Of a DNA stretch of 64,000 nt, positions 36,141-45,439 are shown in pieces; the stretch's first letter is position 1; every line of letters begins with the position of its first letter. Origin of the DNA: Kangiella geojedonensis (lineage in GTDB: Bacteria > Pseudomonadota > Gammaproteobacteria > Enterobacterales > Kangiellaceae); contig NZ_CP010975.1 in assembly GCF_000981765.1 (NCBI RefSeq), forward strand, positions 930,001 to 994,000, read 5' to 3'. The translations under genes were made by a program, and so were the position numbers. Below the pieces are notes generated by a model. That model did no database searches, had not been told where the DNA came from, and was given only the letters and a program-made list of their open reading frames with translations.

Positions 36141-37361
36141 TTGTCTAAGCCGATAGTCCTTAAACCTGTAACATCGATCAATGATATAGCTCCGAGCGAC
36201 TGGAAAGAGCTCCTGTTGCATTTACCTGAAGCCGAACGGACGAATCCCTATGTCCAATATGAATTCTTAAAAGCTTTGGAAGATACAGGCTCTGTAAGCA
36301 GAGAAACAGGTTGGCAGCCATGCCATTTAGCTTTTTATCGTCAAAATGGCTGTGAGAAAAGCAATTATGAGAAAGATAGTGCTGAAGGTGAGCCGGAAGA
36401 GGGGTGTGGGGCACTAGTTGCCGTGCTACCCAGTTATATTAAAGCGCACTCTTATGGTGAGTATGTGTTTGATTGGGCTTGGGCCGATGCCTATCAGCGC
36501 CATGGCTTAGAATACTACCCCAAAATCTTGACAGCTGTTCCCATGACTCCAATTACAGGCCCTAGATTCATCAGCTCTTTATCTATGAAAGAAACCCCTG
36601 CGCTCATAAACGCTGCTATTGAGTGGCTAGAACAGAACCAAATGAGTAGCTGGCATATTAATTTTGTTAATGAGACGGTGGCAAAGGCGCTTGGTAATAA
36701 GCCGTTATTGCGGAGACACGATATCCAATTCCACTGGACCAATCGTGGCTATGACGATTTCCAACAGTTCCTGTCTAGCTTGAAGGCAAAAAAACGTAAG
36801 AACATCGTTCGAGAACGTAAAAGCTTTAACGTAACTGATAGTGAATGGTCATTCGAATGGTTAGATGGCAATAGTGCGACAGTTGAGGATTGGCAGCTGT
36901 TTGATCAGATGTATCGTAATACCTTTGATAAAAAAGGTGGCTGGGCGCAATTATCCCAAGACTTCTTTCCCTCTTGCGCACAAGCAATGCCTGAGCAGAC
37001 GTTATTGTTATTCGCGAAGCGTCAAGGCCAAGCAGTAGCAGGGGCTTTCTTTATGCGCTCGGATAGCTCTCTTTATGGCCGTTACTGGGGGTGCTTTGAG
37101 GATGTCGAGTTCTTGCACTTTGAAACCTGTTATTACCAAGGCATTGAGTACGCCATTAAACATGGTTTAAAGTATTTTGAGCCTGGCGCACAAGGGGAGC
37201 ATAAATTGCCGAGAGGCTTTATGCCAGTGTTCACACACTCTTTGCACTATGTCAGCCACCCGCAATTCCGTAACGCGATAGAGTATTCCATCGAACAAGA
37301 AGACAGCTGGCTAGACATTCGTTATCAAGACTACCTCAAACATTCGCCTTATAAAGACTGA
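36141..37361 (+). CDS. COG3146 peptidoglycan-biosynthesis-like / GNAT-FemAB protein
   Basis: The 406-residue protein resembles the COG3146 (FemAB/GNAT-like) family: DIAPSDWKELLLHL at the N-terminus, PNPYVQYEFLKALEDTG-like NPYVQYEFLKAL, RKNIVRERKS in the middle, and FEPGAQGEHKLPRGFMP near the end. The reaction is not established; aminoacyl or peptide transfer is one guess. The start is uncertain: no in-frame ATG exists. I chose TTG at 36141 because the promoter predicts a start after 36117 and it gives a natural N-terminus (MSKPIVLKPVTSI); TTG at 36087 is the longer alternative. Confidence 0.75.
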   Translation: MSKPIVLKPVTSINDIAPSDWKELLLHLPEAERTNPYVQYEFLKALEDTGSVSRETGWQPCHLAFYRQNGCEKSNYEKDSAEGEPEEGCGALVAVLPSYIKAHSYGEYVFDWAWADAYQRHGLEYYPKILTAVPMTPITGPRFISSLSMKETPALINAAIEWLEQNQMSSWHINFVNETVAKALGNKPLLRRHDIQFHWTNRGYDDFQQFLSSLKAKKRKNIVRERKSFNVTDSEWSFEWLDGNSATVEDWQLFDQMYRNTFDKKGGWAQLSQDFFPSCAQAMPEQTLLLFAKRQGQAVAGAFFMRSDSSLYGRYWGCFEDVEFLHFETCYYQGIEYAIKHGLKYFEPGAQGEHKLPRGFMPVFTHSLHYVSHPQFRNAIEYSIEQEDSWLDIRYQDYLKHSPYKD

Positions 37362-37481
37362 GCGTCAAATTTTGCTAGGATTGCGCTGTTAGGCGTTATA
37401 GACTGTTTAATATCAGCACGTTAGCTACAAGACTTAGTCTTTGATTTAGTCCTAAGCCCAGCCTAAAAGAAGGAGTCGCTC

Positions 37482-37919
37482 ATGAAATATACGTTGGATA
37501 TTATTATCAATAAACCTATTGATGAAGTGATAGCGCTATTCGATAACCCTGATAATCTGAAAAAGTGGCAGCCGGAGTTGGTCTCTTTCGAGCACATCAG
37601 TGGAGAGGTAGGGCAACCGGGCGCGCAGTCAAAGCTTGTTTACTTGATGGGGAAGCGTAAGTGTGAAATGGTGGAGACCATCGAAACGCGTAATTTGCCT
37701 GATGAGTTTACTGGTACCTATGAAACTCAAGGTGTTTTTAATCGCGTCGAAAACCGGTTTAAGCCAGTTGGTAGCGATCAAACTCACTGGACAACGCATA
37801 CGGAATTTCAATTTACTAGTTTGGGGATGAAGCTGATGGGCTTTTTCATGAAAAAAGCGTTTCCAAAACAAACCATGCAGTTCATGCAGCAGTTTAAGAA
37901 TTTTGCAGAAAAAGAATAA
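37482..37919 (+). CDS. SRPBCC family protein
   Basis: The 145-residue protein begins with MKYTLDIIINKPIDEVIALFDNPDNLKKWQPEL, the usual opening of START-like (SRPBCC) domains, which form a deep hydrophobic pocket. The rest (GEVGQPGAQSKLVYLMGKRK, VENRFKP) fits the beta sheet of this fold. The ligand is unknown. AGAAGGAG before the ATG is a good ribosome binding site. It is followed 37 bases later by the DUF502 gene, so the two may be one unit. Confidence 0.8.
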   Translation: MKYTLDIIINKPIDEVIALFDNPDNLKKWQPELVSFEHISGEVGQPGAQSKLVYLMGKRKCEMVETIETRNLPDEFTGTYETQGVFNRVENRFKPVGSDQTHWTTHTEFQFTSLGMKLMGFFMKKAFPKQTMQFMQQFKNFAEKE

Positions 37920-37956
37920 AAGCTCTTCTTTGATAACAGGTTTATAGAAAGGTTAT

Positions 37957-38550
37957 ATGAAAACATTAAGTAAAATATTCGTTCAGGGGTTGTTTGCCAT
38001 CTTGCCAATCGTTCTAACCATTGCAATTATTGTATGGTTGATTTCGACCCTTGAAACTTACCTGAGTAAGTTACTTTTACTGGTATTGCCTGCGAGTATG
38101 TATTGGCCAGGGCTTGGGCTTATTTTGGGCATTGCTTTGATATTCGGTCTTGGTTTATTGATTAAATTCTATCTAGGACAACTTATTATACGCGGCTTGA
38201 ATAAACTGATGGAACGTATTCCTGTGGTTAGTGCGGTGTATAGCGCCTTTAATGACATGGTGCGTTTTTTGTCGCCATCTGAAAAAGAAGAGCTGCAAAA
38301 AGCCGTACTTGTGGAGGTTCAAGAAGGGGCTGAAGTGATTGGATTCGTCACCAGTGAAGATGTATCGCTGGGTGACCGTTCGGAGTTAATTGCTGTGTAT
38401 ATTCCTATGAGTTATCAGATCGGTGGTTTTACCTTATTTATGCCTAAAGATAAGGTTAAGGAGTTGGATATGGCTCCGAGTGAAGCAATGAAGAAGGTGC
38501 TAACAGCGTCCATGGGGAGCGAAAAGAAATTAACGCCGGATGAAGTCTGA
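37957..38550 (+). CDS. DUF502 membrane protein
   Basis: The 197-residue protein has two membrane segments (about 8-30 and 48-72) and a soluble C-terminal part with SAVYSAFNDMVRFLSPSEKEELQKAVLVEV and VYIPMSYQIGGFTLFMPKDKV, which is the DUF502 pattern. The role is unknown. A strong hairpin terminator (38612) closes the unit with the SRPBCC gene. Confidence 0.85.
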   Translation: MKTLSKIFVQGLFAILPIVLTIAIIVWLISTLETYLSKLLLLVLPASMYWPGLGLILGIALIFGLGLLIKFYLGQLIIRGLNKLMERIPVVSAVYSAFNDMVRFLSPSEKEELQKAVLVEVQEGAEVIGFVTSEDVSLGDRSELIAVYIPMSYQIGGFTLFMPKDKVKELDMAPSEAMKKVLTASMGSEKKLTPDEV

Positions 38551-38611
38551 CTGAGTTGATAAGTATAAGTCGAAAAGTGTAAGTTGATACGTTTCAGTCG
38601 TTAAGTCATTG

Positions 38612-38648
38612 AAAGGCCTGTTGTGATTTGAGTACAACAGGCCTTTTC
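38612..38648 (+). terminator. Terminator after the DUF502 gene
   Basis: AAAGGCCTGTTGT and ACAACAGGCCTTT form a 13-base perfect stem around a 9-base loop and run into TTTTC. It separates the SRPBCC-DUF502 unit from the SulP gene. Confidence 0.78.
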
Positions 38649-38706
38649 TGTAGAATGCGCGCCATCTGACCCCGTTCTGGGGTAATTCACCTGCTCGGTA
38701 TGAAAA

Positions 38707-40278
38707 ATGATTGATTTAATAGTGAATAAGACGGCGAGTCTGAAAAATGACTTACTGTCGGGTTTAACTGTTGCTCTGGCGCTGGTTCCAGAAGCTGTGG
38801 CGTTTGCCTTCGTGGCGAATGTGGATCCTTTGGTCGGCTTATACGCAGCCTTCATGGTGGGATTAATTACGTCTATATTCGGTGGGCGTCCAGGCATGAT
38901 TTCCGGTGCGACTGGCGCTTTAGCTGTGGTGATGGTGGCCTTAGTCGCTGATCATGGTGTTGAATACCTTTTTGCCACGGTAGTTTTAATGGGCATTTTG
39001 CAAATGCTGGCAGGTTGGATGAAGCTGGGTAAGCTGATTCGTATGGTGCCACACCCTGTGATGCTTGGCTTTGTGAATGGTTTAGCCATTGTGATTTTCC
39101 TGGCTCAGTTAAAGCAATTTGGCGTTAAAGACGACAATGCACCGAGTTGGTTGGATGGTACTTTCCTAGAAGGCAGTAGTATTGACGTTGCTTGGCTACA
39201 AGGCACCGAGTTGTATTTGATGCTTGGTTTGGTTTTGTTGACCATGGTGATTATCTATTTAATGCCTAAATTAACCAAAGCTATTCCAGCTTCGTTGGCA
39301 GCTATTTTAGTGGTCTCTGCACTGGTACTTGGTTTCGATATGCCGACCAAGACGGTTGGCGATATCGCGAGTATTGGCGGTGGCTTCCCTGAATTCCACA
39401 TTCCTTCTGTACCTCTAAACCTTGAGACTTTGAAAATTATTCTGCCTTATGCTGTTGTTTTAGCGGCGATTGGTTTGATTGAGTCTCTTTTAACGCTTCG
39501 CTTAATTGATGAAATCACAGAAACCCGTGGTAAAGGCAATAAAGAGTGCTTTGCTCAGGGTTTAGCTAATACCGCCACAGGTTTCTTTGGTGGTATGGGT
39601 GGTTGTGCCATGATCGGACAAAGTTTGATTAACGTGAACTCGGGTGGTCGAGGACGCACATCGGGTATTGCAGCGGCATTATTCTTGCTAGCCTTTATTT
39701 TGTTCGCTTCAGAATGGATTGAGCAAATCCCCGTTGCTGCTTTAATAGGCGTGATGTTTATCGTAGTGATCGGGACATTCGAGTGGGCCAGTTTCCGTAT
39801 TATGCGCAAAGTTCCTCGCCACGATGCTTTCGTATTGGTGGTTGTATCGGTGGTGACGGTTGTGACGGATCTGGCGATGGCGGTATTTGTTGGTGTGATC
39901 TTATCGGCACTAGTGTTTGCTTGGACCAGCGCAAAACGTGTTCGTGTCCGCCGCACAGAAAAGGACGGTAAAGCGTTCTATACCGTGCGAGGGCCTTTGT
40001 TCTTCGGTTCAACCACTCACTTTGCGGAGCAGTTTTCGGCGCGTACGGATCTAGATGAAGTCTATATTGACTTCGAAGGCTCTCGTGTTTGGGATCACTC
40101 GGGTATTGAGGTGATAGACTCATTAGCGATGCGATACGAGAAAGCTGGCAAGAAGCTTCACTTGTTACACCTGAGTCCAGACTGTATTAAGTTGCTTAAG
40201 AGAGCCGGTAACTTAGTCGAGAAAAACTCAGCCGAAGATCCTCGATACTTCGTCGCTGATGATGAATTAGGCGGTTAA
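38707..40278 (+). CDS. SulP family anion transporter with STAS domain
   Basis: The 523-residue protein has about ten or more membrane segments and the SulP start [22 protein letters not shown], then [33 protein letters not shown]. Its C-terminal 100 residues form a STAS domain ([22 protein letters not shown]). SulP proteins carry sulfate, bicarbonate or other anions; the substrate is not clear from sequence. The kinase gene srkA follows immediately with 24 bases between. Confidence 0.9.
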   Translation: MIDLIVNKTASLKNDLLSGLTVALALVPEAVAFAFVANVDPLVGLYAAFMVGLITSIFGGRPGMISGATGALAVVMVALVADHGVEYLFATVVLMGILQMLAGWMKLGKLIRMVPHPVMLGFVNGLAIVIFLAQLKQFGVKDDNAPSWLDGTFLEGSSIDVAWLQGTELYLMLGLVLLTMVIIYLMPKLTKAIPASLAAILVVSALVLGFDMPTKTVGDIASIGGGFPEFHIPSVPLNLETLKIILPYAVVLAAIGLIESLLTLRLIDEITETRGKGNKECFAQGLANTATGFFGGMGGCAMIGQSLINVNSGGRGRTSGIAAALFLLAFILFASEWIEQIPVAALIGVMFIVVIGTFEWASFRIMRKVPRHDAFVLVVVSVVTVVTDLAMAVFVGVILSALVFAWTSAKRVRVRRTEKDGKAFYTVRGPLFFGSTTHFAEQFSARTDLDEVYIDFEGSRVWDHSGIEVIDSLAMRYEKAGKKLHLLHLSPDCIKLLKRAGNLVEKNSAEDPRYFVADDELGG

Positions 40279-40302
40279 TCACTTGTGACTGAAGACAATA
40301 GC

Positions 40303-41289
40303 ATGACCAAAGAAAACCCTTTCGAGGCTTTAACGCCCGATTTTATTCTTGATGCGGTCGAATCGAGAGGGCTTTATTCGGATGGCCGTGCTATTGCTCT
40401 GAACAGTTATGAAAATCGCGTTCTTCAAATTGGCATTGAAGATACGAATCCAGTTATTGCCAAGTTCTATCGACCGAATCGTTGGACCCAAGAGCAAATT
40501 TTAGAGGAACATCGGTTCTGTTTTGAGCTGGTTGAACAGGAGTTACCCGTTGTTGCTCCTATGGTCACCAATGGTGAGAGCTTGTTTAAGTATGGGGATT
40601 ACTACTGTGCTTTGTTCGAGCGTAAGGGTGGCCATGCTCCTGAGTTGGATAATCTCGACAACCTTTTCACCTTAGGACGTTTTCTTGGTCGGATCCATCG
40701 TGTAGGGCAAGCCAAAACTTACCAGCAGCGACCATCATTAACACCCCAAACCTACGGTCATGACAGCATCGACTATATTATTGAGCATGCTTTACCTGCC
40801 GAAGTTAAAATGCCCTACGAAAGCCTAGCACGAGATATTATGAAGCTGGTGGATGAGTTATGGCAAAGAGCAGGGCAACAAAAGTCTATTCGAGTTCATG
40901 GCGACTGCCACGTGGGTAATATTTTATGGCGCGATGATAATCCTCATTTTGTTGATTTAGACGACTCACGAATGGCCCCAGCGGTTCAAGATATATGGAT
41001 GTTACTGTCTGGTGAGCGTGATCAGCAACAGCAGCAGCTCATGGAAATCATCGAAGGGTATCAAGAGTTTTGTGACTTTAATGTAGCAGAATTACAGCTG
41101 GTTGAATGTTTACGAACCTTACGCATGATATATCACAGCGCATGGCTAGCGCGTCGTTGGCATGATCCTGCGTTTAAATTTGCCTTTCCTTATTTTGGCT
41201 CTGTCCAGTATTGGCAAGAGCAAATTCTAGATTTACGGGTTCAATTTGCAGAGCTTCAGGAGGCTCCAGTCAGTTTGCCTCACTATTAA
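40303..41289 (+). CDS. srkA: Stress response Ser/Thr protein kinase SrkA
   Basis: The 328-residue protein (334 from the GTG at 40285) is an aminoglycoside phosphotransferase-fold kinase close to E. coli SrkA (YihE/RdoA). Shared segments are LNSYENRVLQ, VIAKFYRPNRWTQEQILEEH, the catalytic loop HGDCHVGNILW and the metal-binding VDLDDSRMAP. SrkA counters envelope and oxidative stress and programmed death. I chose ATG 40303 because its N-terminus lines up with that of E. coli. It lies 24 bases after the SulP gene and could be in its transcript. Confidence 0.93.
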   Translation: MTKENPFEALTPDFILDAVESRGLYSDGRAIALNSYENRVLQIGIEDTNPVIAKFYRPNRWTQEQILEEHRFCFELVEQELPVVAPMVTNGESLFKYGDYYCALFERKGGHAPELDNLDNLFTLGRFLGRIHRVGQAKTYQQRPSLTPQTYGHDSIDYIIEHALPAEVKMPYESLARDIMKLVDELWQRAGQQKSIRVHGDCHVGNILWRDDNPHFVDLDDSRMAPAVQDIWMLLSGERDQQQQQLMEIIEGYQEFCDFNVAELQLVECLRTLRMIYHSAWLARRWHDPAFKFAFPYFGSVQYWQEQILDLRVQFAELQEAPVSLPHY

Positions 41290-41397
41290 ACCCAAGTAGG
41301 TTAGCAATCAGTGTGCGTTGTCACTTCGATTTGACCTGATGTCGGAATTCGCGACTCGTTTAGTGTAAATTCAGTTTTCTCATGCTAGTCTTAACGC

Positions 41398-41937
41398 ATG
41401 ACAATAAAGCAGCTACATACTTTTACACAGCTCACCATACTCGCAACCGTAATATTGGTGCTAAGTAGCTGTGCCAGTACCCCGAGAAAAACTCAGCAAG
41501 CGGACAGCTCCCGTGATGGGGCTCAGCAACTTCCTCCAAGTAAAAACACTCAAGGCGATAAGGGACTTACCATTGCTCACATTGCCGAATCTATGGTTGG
41601 TGTGGATTATCGGTATGGTGGCAGTCATCCAGATGAAGGGTTTGATTGCAGTGGACTCGTTTTCTATTCTCATACCCAAGTTGGGGAGCAGGTTCCGCGA
41701 GTTTCGTATGCTCAGTTAGCAGCATCCTACGAAGTGGATAAGGAAGATATCAAGCCTGGAGACTTATTGTTTTATCGTATCAATGGTAAACCGTCTCATG
41801 TTGGAATCTATATCGGTCATGGTCAATTTGTCCATGCCCCATCTAGCGGTAAAAAAGTTCGAGTTAGTTCGGTTGAGAATGTATACTTCAAACCTCGCTT
41901 TATAAGGGCGGGGCGCTTATACACCAACGACGATTAG
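41398..41937 (+). CDS. NlpC/P60 family lipoprotein
   Basis: The 179-residue protein has a lipoprotein signal (LTILATVILVLSSC, lipobox LSSC) and then an NlpC/P60 cysteine peptidase domain: DCSGL with the catalytic Cys84, and SHVGIYIG with His134. These endopeptidases cut peptidoglycan stem peptides. It is similar to E. coli Spr/MepS in layout. It leads a tight row with the GIY-YIG gene (4-base gap) and the YgjP gene. Confidence 0.92.
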   Translation: MTIKQLHTFTQLTILATVILVLSSCASTPRKTQQADSSRDGAQQLPPSKNTQGDKGLTIAHIAESMVGVDYRYGGSHPDEGFDCSGLVFYSHTQVGEQVPRVSYAQLAASYEVDKEDIKPGDLLFYRINGKPSHVGIYIGHGQFVHAPSSGKKVRVSSVENVYFKPRFIRAGRLYTNDD

Positions 41938-41941
41938 CTTT

Positions 41942-42247
41942 ATGACTGACTCTGAAAAAACACATCAAGATTGGCATTTATATATCCTCCGTTGCAAAGA
42001 TGGAACCCTTTACACCGGTATCACTAATGACCTCAATCGTCGCTTTGAAGAGCATCAAACTAACAGCCCACGATGTGCTAAATATCTTCGGGGGCGCCAG
42101 CCCCTAACCATGATTTATCACACTCAGTTTGATAATAAATCGCTCGCCTTAAAAGCTGAAATAAAAGTCAAAAAACTCACTGCAAGCCAGAAAAAGCTTT
42201 TGGCTTCTGGACAGCTTGTGATCAACGAAATTGCTGACACTCACTAG
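41942..42247 (+). CDS. GIY-YIG nuclease family protein (YhbQ-like)
   Basis: The 101-residue protein is little more than a GIY-YIG domain: LYILRCKDGTLYTGITNDLNRRFEEHQ holds both halves of the motif and the Arg, and a Glu follows in KAEIKVKKL. YhbQ/UPF0213 proteins of this size are presumed DNases; in vivo roles are poorly known. It starts 4 bases after the NlpC/P60 stop. Confidence 0.9.
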   Translation: MTDSEKTHQDWHLYILRCKDGTLYTGITNDLNRRFEEHQTNSPRCAKYLRGRQPLTMIYHTQFDNKSLALKAEIKVKKLTASQKKLLASGQLVINEIADTH

Positions 42248-42257
42248 GACATAAGCA

Positions 42258-42956
42258 GTGAAGCAAGAAGGCATCAACAATTTAAACAGCTTTGACTATG
42301 AGGTGGTACGTAGCGATCGTAAAACCTTATCGATAGAAGTCCATCATCAGAAGGTTAAAGTTAGAGCGCCTCAAAAAGCACCCGACGACTGGATTGAAAA
42401 CTTTGTGTATCAAAAGGCACAGTGGATTGCTCGTAAGCTTGTCGAACAAGCGGAAAAGAATGAAAGCCGTATAAAACTACAGACAGGCGAAGAAGTTAGT
42501 TTTATGGGACGGCAGCGTGTCTTGGAAGTCACCCAAGGGGCAAGCAAAATACAGCTTTCTGATAACGAGCTTCTGATCCGTACTAAAGAGCTGACTCACG
42601 AATCAATGGCCAAACAGCTCGATCGTTGGCTATTAAATCAGGCAAAAGAGTTGCTGCCGCAAAAAGTCCAATCTTGGGCCGAAGTGATGGGGTTACAAAA
42701 GAAACTAACGGGTGTTCGATTTCGTAAAACCAAAACCCAATGGGGACATTGCACACGGCAGGGCATGGTACAACTGAATCAGCTGATACTGTTAACGCCC
42801 ATGTTTGTGATTGATTACCTCATTATCCACGAACTCAGTCACCTCAAGCATCTTAATCACTCGAAGCGCTTTTGGGCGCTTGTCGAAAAATACTGCCCAG
42901 ACTATCAGAAAGCCGAGGTCTGGCTTAAACAATACGGGCATAGCGTGTGGTACTGA
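42258..42956 (+). CDS. YgjP-type metallopeptidase (DUF45, SprT-like)
   Basis: The 232-residue protein ends with the DUF45 zinc peptidase motif HELSHLKHLNHSKRFWALVEKYCPDY (HExxH plus a downstream His). The middle segment RKTKTQWGHCT is typical of this family. The substrate is unknown. It starts with GTG at 42258 with AGGA 11 bases upstream, 10 bases after the GIY-YIG stop. Confidence 0.9.
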   Translation: MKQEGINNLNSFDYEVVRSDRKTLSIEVHHQKVKVRAPQKAPDDWIENFVYQKAQWIARKLVEQAEKNESRIKLQTGEEVSFMGRQRVLEVTQGASKIQLSDNELLIRTKELTHESMAKQLDRWLLNQAKELLPQKVQSWAEVMGLQKKLTGVRFRKTKTQWGHCTRQGMVQLNQLILLTPMFVIDYLIIHELSHLKHLNHSKRFWALVEKYCPDYQKAEVWLKQYGHSVWY

Positions 42957-43079
42957 CATTTAGAAGATGTGTGATTAAAAAATAATCAGCTGTTACTACA
43001 CAAAGCCACCATTTTAGATTACAATTCCGGCTGAAATTTGCACTGGATTTACGTTCCAGCTAGCTGAGGAAAGAGGAAA

Positions 43080-44099
43080 ATGACTGATACTGCTTCAAAT
43101 GCAGCGACAGCTCCTATTGTTGTCTGCGCCTTATACAAATTTGTAACTCTCGAAAACTTCGAAGAAATTCGCCAACCCTTACTTGATGTCATGCTGGATA
43201 ATGACGTTAAAGGTACCTTGTTGCTCGCTAGTGAAGGCATTAACGGCACTATCGCTGGAACGCGACAGGGGATTGATCATGTTCTAGCTTGGATTAAAAG
43301 TGATGAGCGTCTGGCTGAGTTGGATTATAAAGAGTCTTATGATGAGACTATGCCGTTCTACCGTACCAAGGTTAAGTTGAAGAAAGAAATAGTGACCATG
43401 GGTGTTGAAGGTATAGATCCAAAAGAAGTGGTTGGAACTTACGTTAAACCTAAAGATTGGAACGCACTCATTTCAGATCCTGAAGTCTTGTTGATCGACA
43501 CACGCAATGATTACGAGGTTGGAATCGGTACTTTTAAAGGTGCAGTGAACCCTAAAACAGAAACTTTTCGTGAGTTCCCAGAGTATGTTAAAGAAAACCT
43601 TGATCCTGAAAAGCACAAGAAAGTTGCGATGTTCTGTACTGGCGGTATTCGTTGCGAGAAATCGACGGCTTATTTAAAAGAGCAGGGGTTCGAGAATGTA
43701 TTCCACTTAGAGGGGGGCATTTTAAAGTACCTAGAAGAAGTTGAGAAAGACGACACCTTATGGGAAGGCGAGTGTTTCGTGTTTGATAACCGTGTTGCAG
43801 TTGATCATGACTTACAGAAAGGTCAGTATGATCAGTGTCACGCTTGCCGCATGCCCATTACTGAAGAAGAAATGCAGCACGACAAGTATGTTAAAGGCGT
43901 GAGCTGCCCTCACTGCTATGATAAGCAAACTCCTGAGCAGCGCCAGCGCTATTTAGAGCGTGAGCGTCAGGTTCAGTTAGCTAAGGCTCGTGGAGAAAAG
44001 CATATTGGTTCTGAAGTGATTACGTCGATTGCTAAGCGTAAACAGTTGAAGAAGCAGTTAAAGCAGCAACAGTCTGCAAAATCACAGATTGCGGATTAA
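43080..44099 (+). CDS. trhO: tRNA uridine-34 hydroxylase TrhO (rhodanese family)
   Basis: The 339-residue protein belongs to the YceA/TrhO family. It has an N-terminal acylphosphatase-like part (residues 1-110), a rhodanese domain with the active Cys186 ([16 protein letters not shown]), and a C-terminal Cys-rich stretch ([22 protein letters not shown]). TrhO uses oxygen to hydroxylate U34 in tRNA to ho5U in the wobble position. The Tus sulfur relay genes 4 kb downstream work on the same nucleotide. Confidence 0.93.
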   Translation: MTDTASNAATAPIVVCALYKFVTLENFEEIRQPLLDVMLDNDVKGTLLLASEGINGTIAGTRQGIDHVLAWIKSDERLAELDYKESYDETMPFYRTKVKLKKEIVTMGVEGIDPKEVVGTYVKPKDWNALISDPEVLLIDTRNDYEVGIGTFKGAVNPKTETFREFPEYVKENLDPEKHKKVAMFCTGGIRCEKSTAYLKEQGFENVFHLEGGILKYLEEVEKDDTLWEGECFVFDNRVAVDHDLQKGQYDQCHACRMPITEEEMQHDKYVKGVSCPHCYDKQTPEQRQRYLERERQVQLAKARGEKHIGSEVITSIAKRKQLKKQLKQQQSAKSQIAD

Positions 44100-44109
44100 T
44101 TAGAGCTGT

Positions 44110-44526
44110 ATGTCCCTGTTTATAAGCAAGAACATTTCGCTTGGCGACTATGAAATTGATTTACAGGCCATTCGCGCTCAAGGTGCGGGTGGTCAAAATG
44201 TTAATAAAGTCGCCTCAGCGATTCACTTACGTTTTAGTATCCCTAACTCTTCGTTACCTAAAGATGTTAAGGAGCGGTTGTTGAATAGCAATGACTCTCG
44301 AATAACCACAGACGGTGTGTTAGTAATTAAGGCACAGAGCCATCGTACTCAAGAGCGCAACCGTGATGATGCTTTAAAGCGTTTGCGACTGGCGGTTCAA
44401 CGTTGTTTAAAAGCGCCAAAAAAACGTATCCCCACCAAGCCATCAAAAGCAGCTAAGCGTCGCCGATTAGATAACAAGAAGCAACAAAGCCAAAAAAAGT
44501 CACTGCGCGGCAAAGTCGATCTATAG
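44110..44526 (+). CDS. arfB: Alternative ribosome-rescue factor ArfB
   Basis: The 138-residue protein is a peptidyl-tRNA hydrolase of the YaeJ/ArfB type. GAGGQNVNKVAS holds the catalytic Gly27-Gly28-Gln29, and the basic C-terminal tail (KKRIPTKPSKAAKRRRLD...) is the part that enters the empty mRNA channel. It rescues ribosomes stalled without a stop codon. It begins 10 bases after trhO and is probably in its transcript. Confidence 0.93.
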   Translation: MSLFISKNISLGDYEIDLQAIRAQGAGGQNVNKVASAIHLRFSIPNSSLPKDVKERLLNSNDSRITTDGVLVIKAQSHRTQERNRDDALKRLRLAVQRCLKAPKKRIPTKPSKAAKRRRLDNKKQQSQKKSLRGKVDL

Positions 44527-44687
44527 TGAGTCGATACTCCTTATTCGGTGCAAGCTAAAAGCCTAGCTCGGTAGCACTTCTTTACATTTGTTGAAGACTA
44601 TTTCCTTGCTTCTAGCGCTTGAGTCCTTATATTTAATAGTAAGTCTTTAGTTGTAACCTTTATGACAAAACTTTTAAGGAGAATCTC

Positions 44688-44867
44688 ATGGCAGAGTTAA
44701 GAAAGTCGAAAGATAAAGTGATTGCGGGCGTCTGTGGCGGCTTAGCAAAGTGGCTGGGTTGGGATATGACCCTAACGCGAATTATTTATACATTATTAAC
44801 TATTGGTACTGCCTTTGCTGGTGTTATCATTTACATTATTTTGTGGATAGTTATGCCAAACGAATAA
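44688..44867 (+). CDS. Small PspC-domain membrane protein
   Basis: The 59-residue frame (MAELRKSKDKVIAGVCGGLA...) is a stand-alone PspC domain: an amphipathic N-terminus with GVCGGLAKWLGWD, and one membrane helix (TLLTIGTAFAGVIIYIILWIVMP). PspC proteins act in envelope stress signalling; single-domain forms of this size are known. AAGGAGAATCTC gives a strong ribosome binding site. No other psp genes are near. The gap before it (44527-44687) holds no gene. Confidence 0.88.
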   Translation: MAELRKSKDKVIAGVCGGLAKWLGWDMTLTRIIYTLLTIGTAFAGVIIYIILWIVMPNE

Positions 44868-44898
44868 ATGTTTGGCCATAAACAGTAAAGAGGAATAT

Positions 44899-45372
44899 AT
44901 GATTAAAGTTGGTGATAAACTGCCAAATGTCGCAGTTAAAGTGATGGGTAAAGAAGGGCCGGAAGATATTCAAACGGATATTCTCTTCTCTGGAAATAAG
45001 GTCGTTTTATTTGCCGTACCAGGAGCTTTCACACCTACTTGCTCCGCTGCGCACTTGCCTGGTTTTGTGGTTAACTTTGACCAGTTTAAAGAGAAGGGTG
45101 TTGATACGGTGGCCTGTATGTCAGTAAACGATGCTTTTGTGATGAATGCTTGGAGTAAAGACCAAAATGCGGAGAATTTATTGATGATTGCCGATGGTAA
45201 TGCTGATTTCTCGGAAGCATTAGGTCTTGATGTTGACGCTACGGCTTACGGTATGGGCGTACGCTCAAAACGCTTTGCTCTAATTGCGGAAGATGGCGTG
45301 GTGACAGCGCTTGAAGTTGATGATAAGGGGCTTGATAAGAGTTCAGCTGAACATATCTTAAATCAGCTTTAG
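44899..45372 (+). CDS. Peroxiredoxin (Prx5/AhpE-type redoxin)
   Basis: The 157-residue protein has the Prx motif PGAFTPTCSAAHLPGF with the peroxidatic Cys48. A second Cys in VACMSVND may help in resolving. It reduces hydrogen peroxide and alkyl hydroperoxides with thiol donors. The motif is that of the Prx5 group. An in-frame start at 44872 would overlap the 59-residue PspC gene's end and lacks a site; AAAGAGGAATAT precedes ATG 44899. Confidence 0.93.
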   Translation: MIKVGDKLPNVAVKVMGKEGPEDIQTDILFSGNKVVLFAVPGAFTPTCSAAHLPGFVVNFDQFKEKGVDTVACMSVNDAFVMNAWSKDQNAENLLMIADGNADFSEALGLDVDATAYGMGVRSKRFALIAEDGVVTALEVDDKGLDKSSAEHILNQL

Positions 45373-45382
45373 AGTTATTGAT

Positions 45383-45419
45383 GATCAAAAAAGCCGCTAT
45401 AGAAGCGGCTTTTTTGATC
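45383..45419. terminator. Bidirectional terminator between peroxiredoxin and mlaC-like genes
   Basis: GATCAAAAAAGCCGCT and AGCGGCTTTTTTGATC are perfect 16-base arms around ATAGA. A and T runs lie on both sides of the GC stem, so it can stop transcription from both convergent genes. Confidence 0.9.
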
Positions 45420-45439
45420 TTAATGCATTCTTAAATTTA

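Noticed and set aside
39555-39956. Long antisense frame inside the SulP gene
   Set aside because: Thr/Pro/Ile-rich shadow of membrane codons; no start signals and no known domain.
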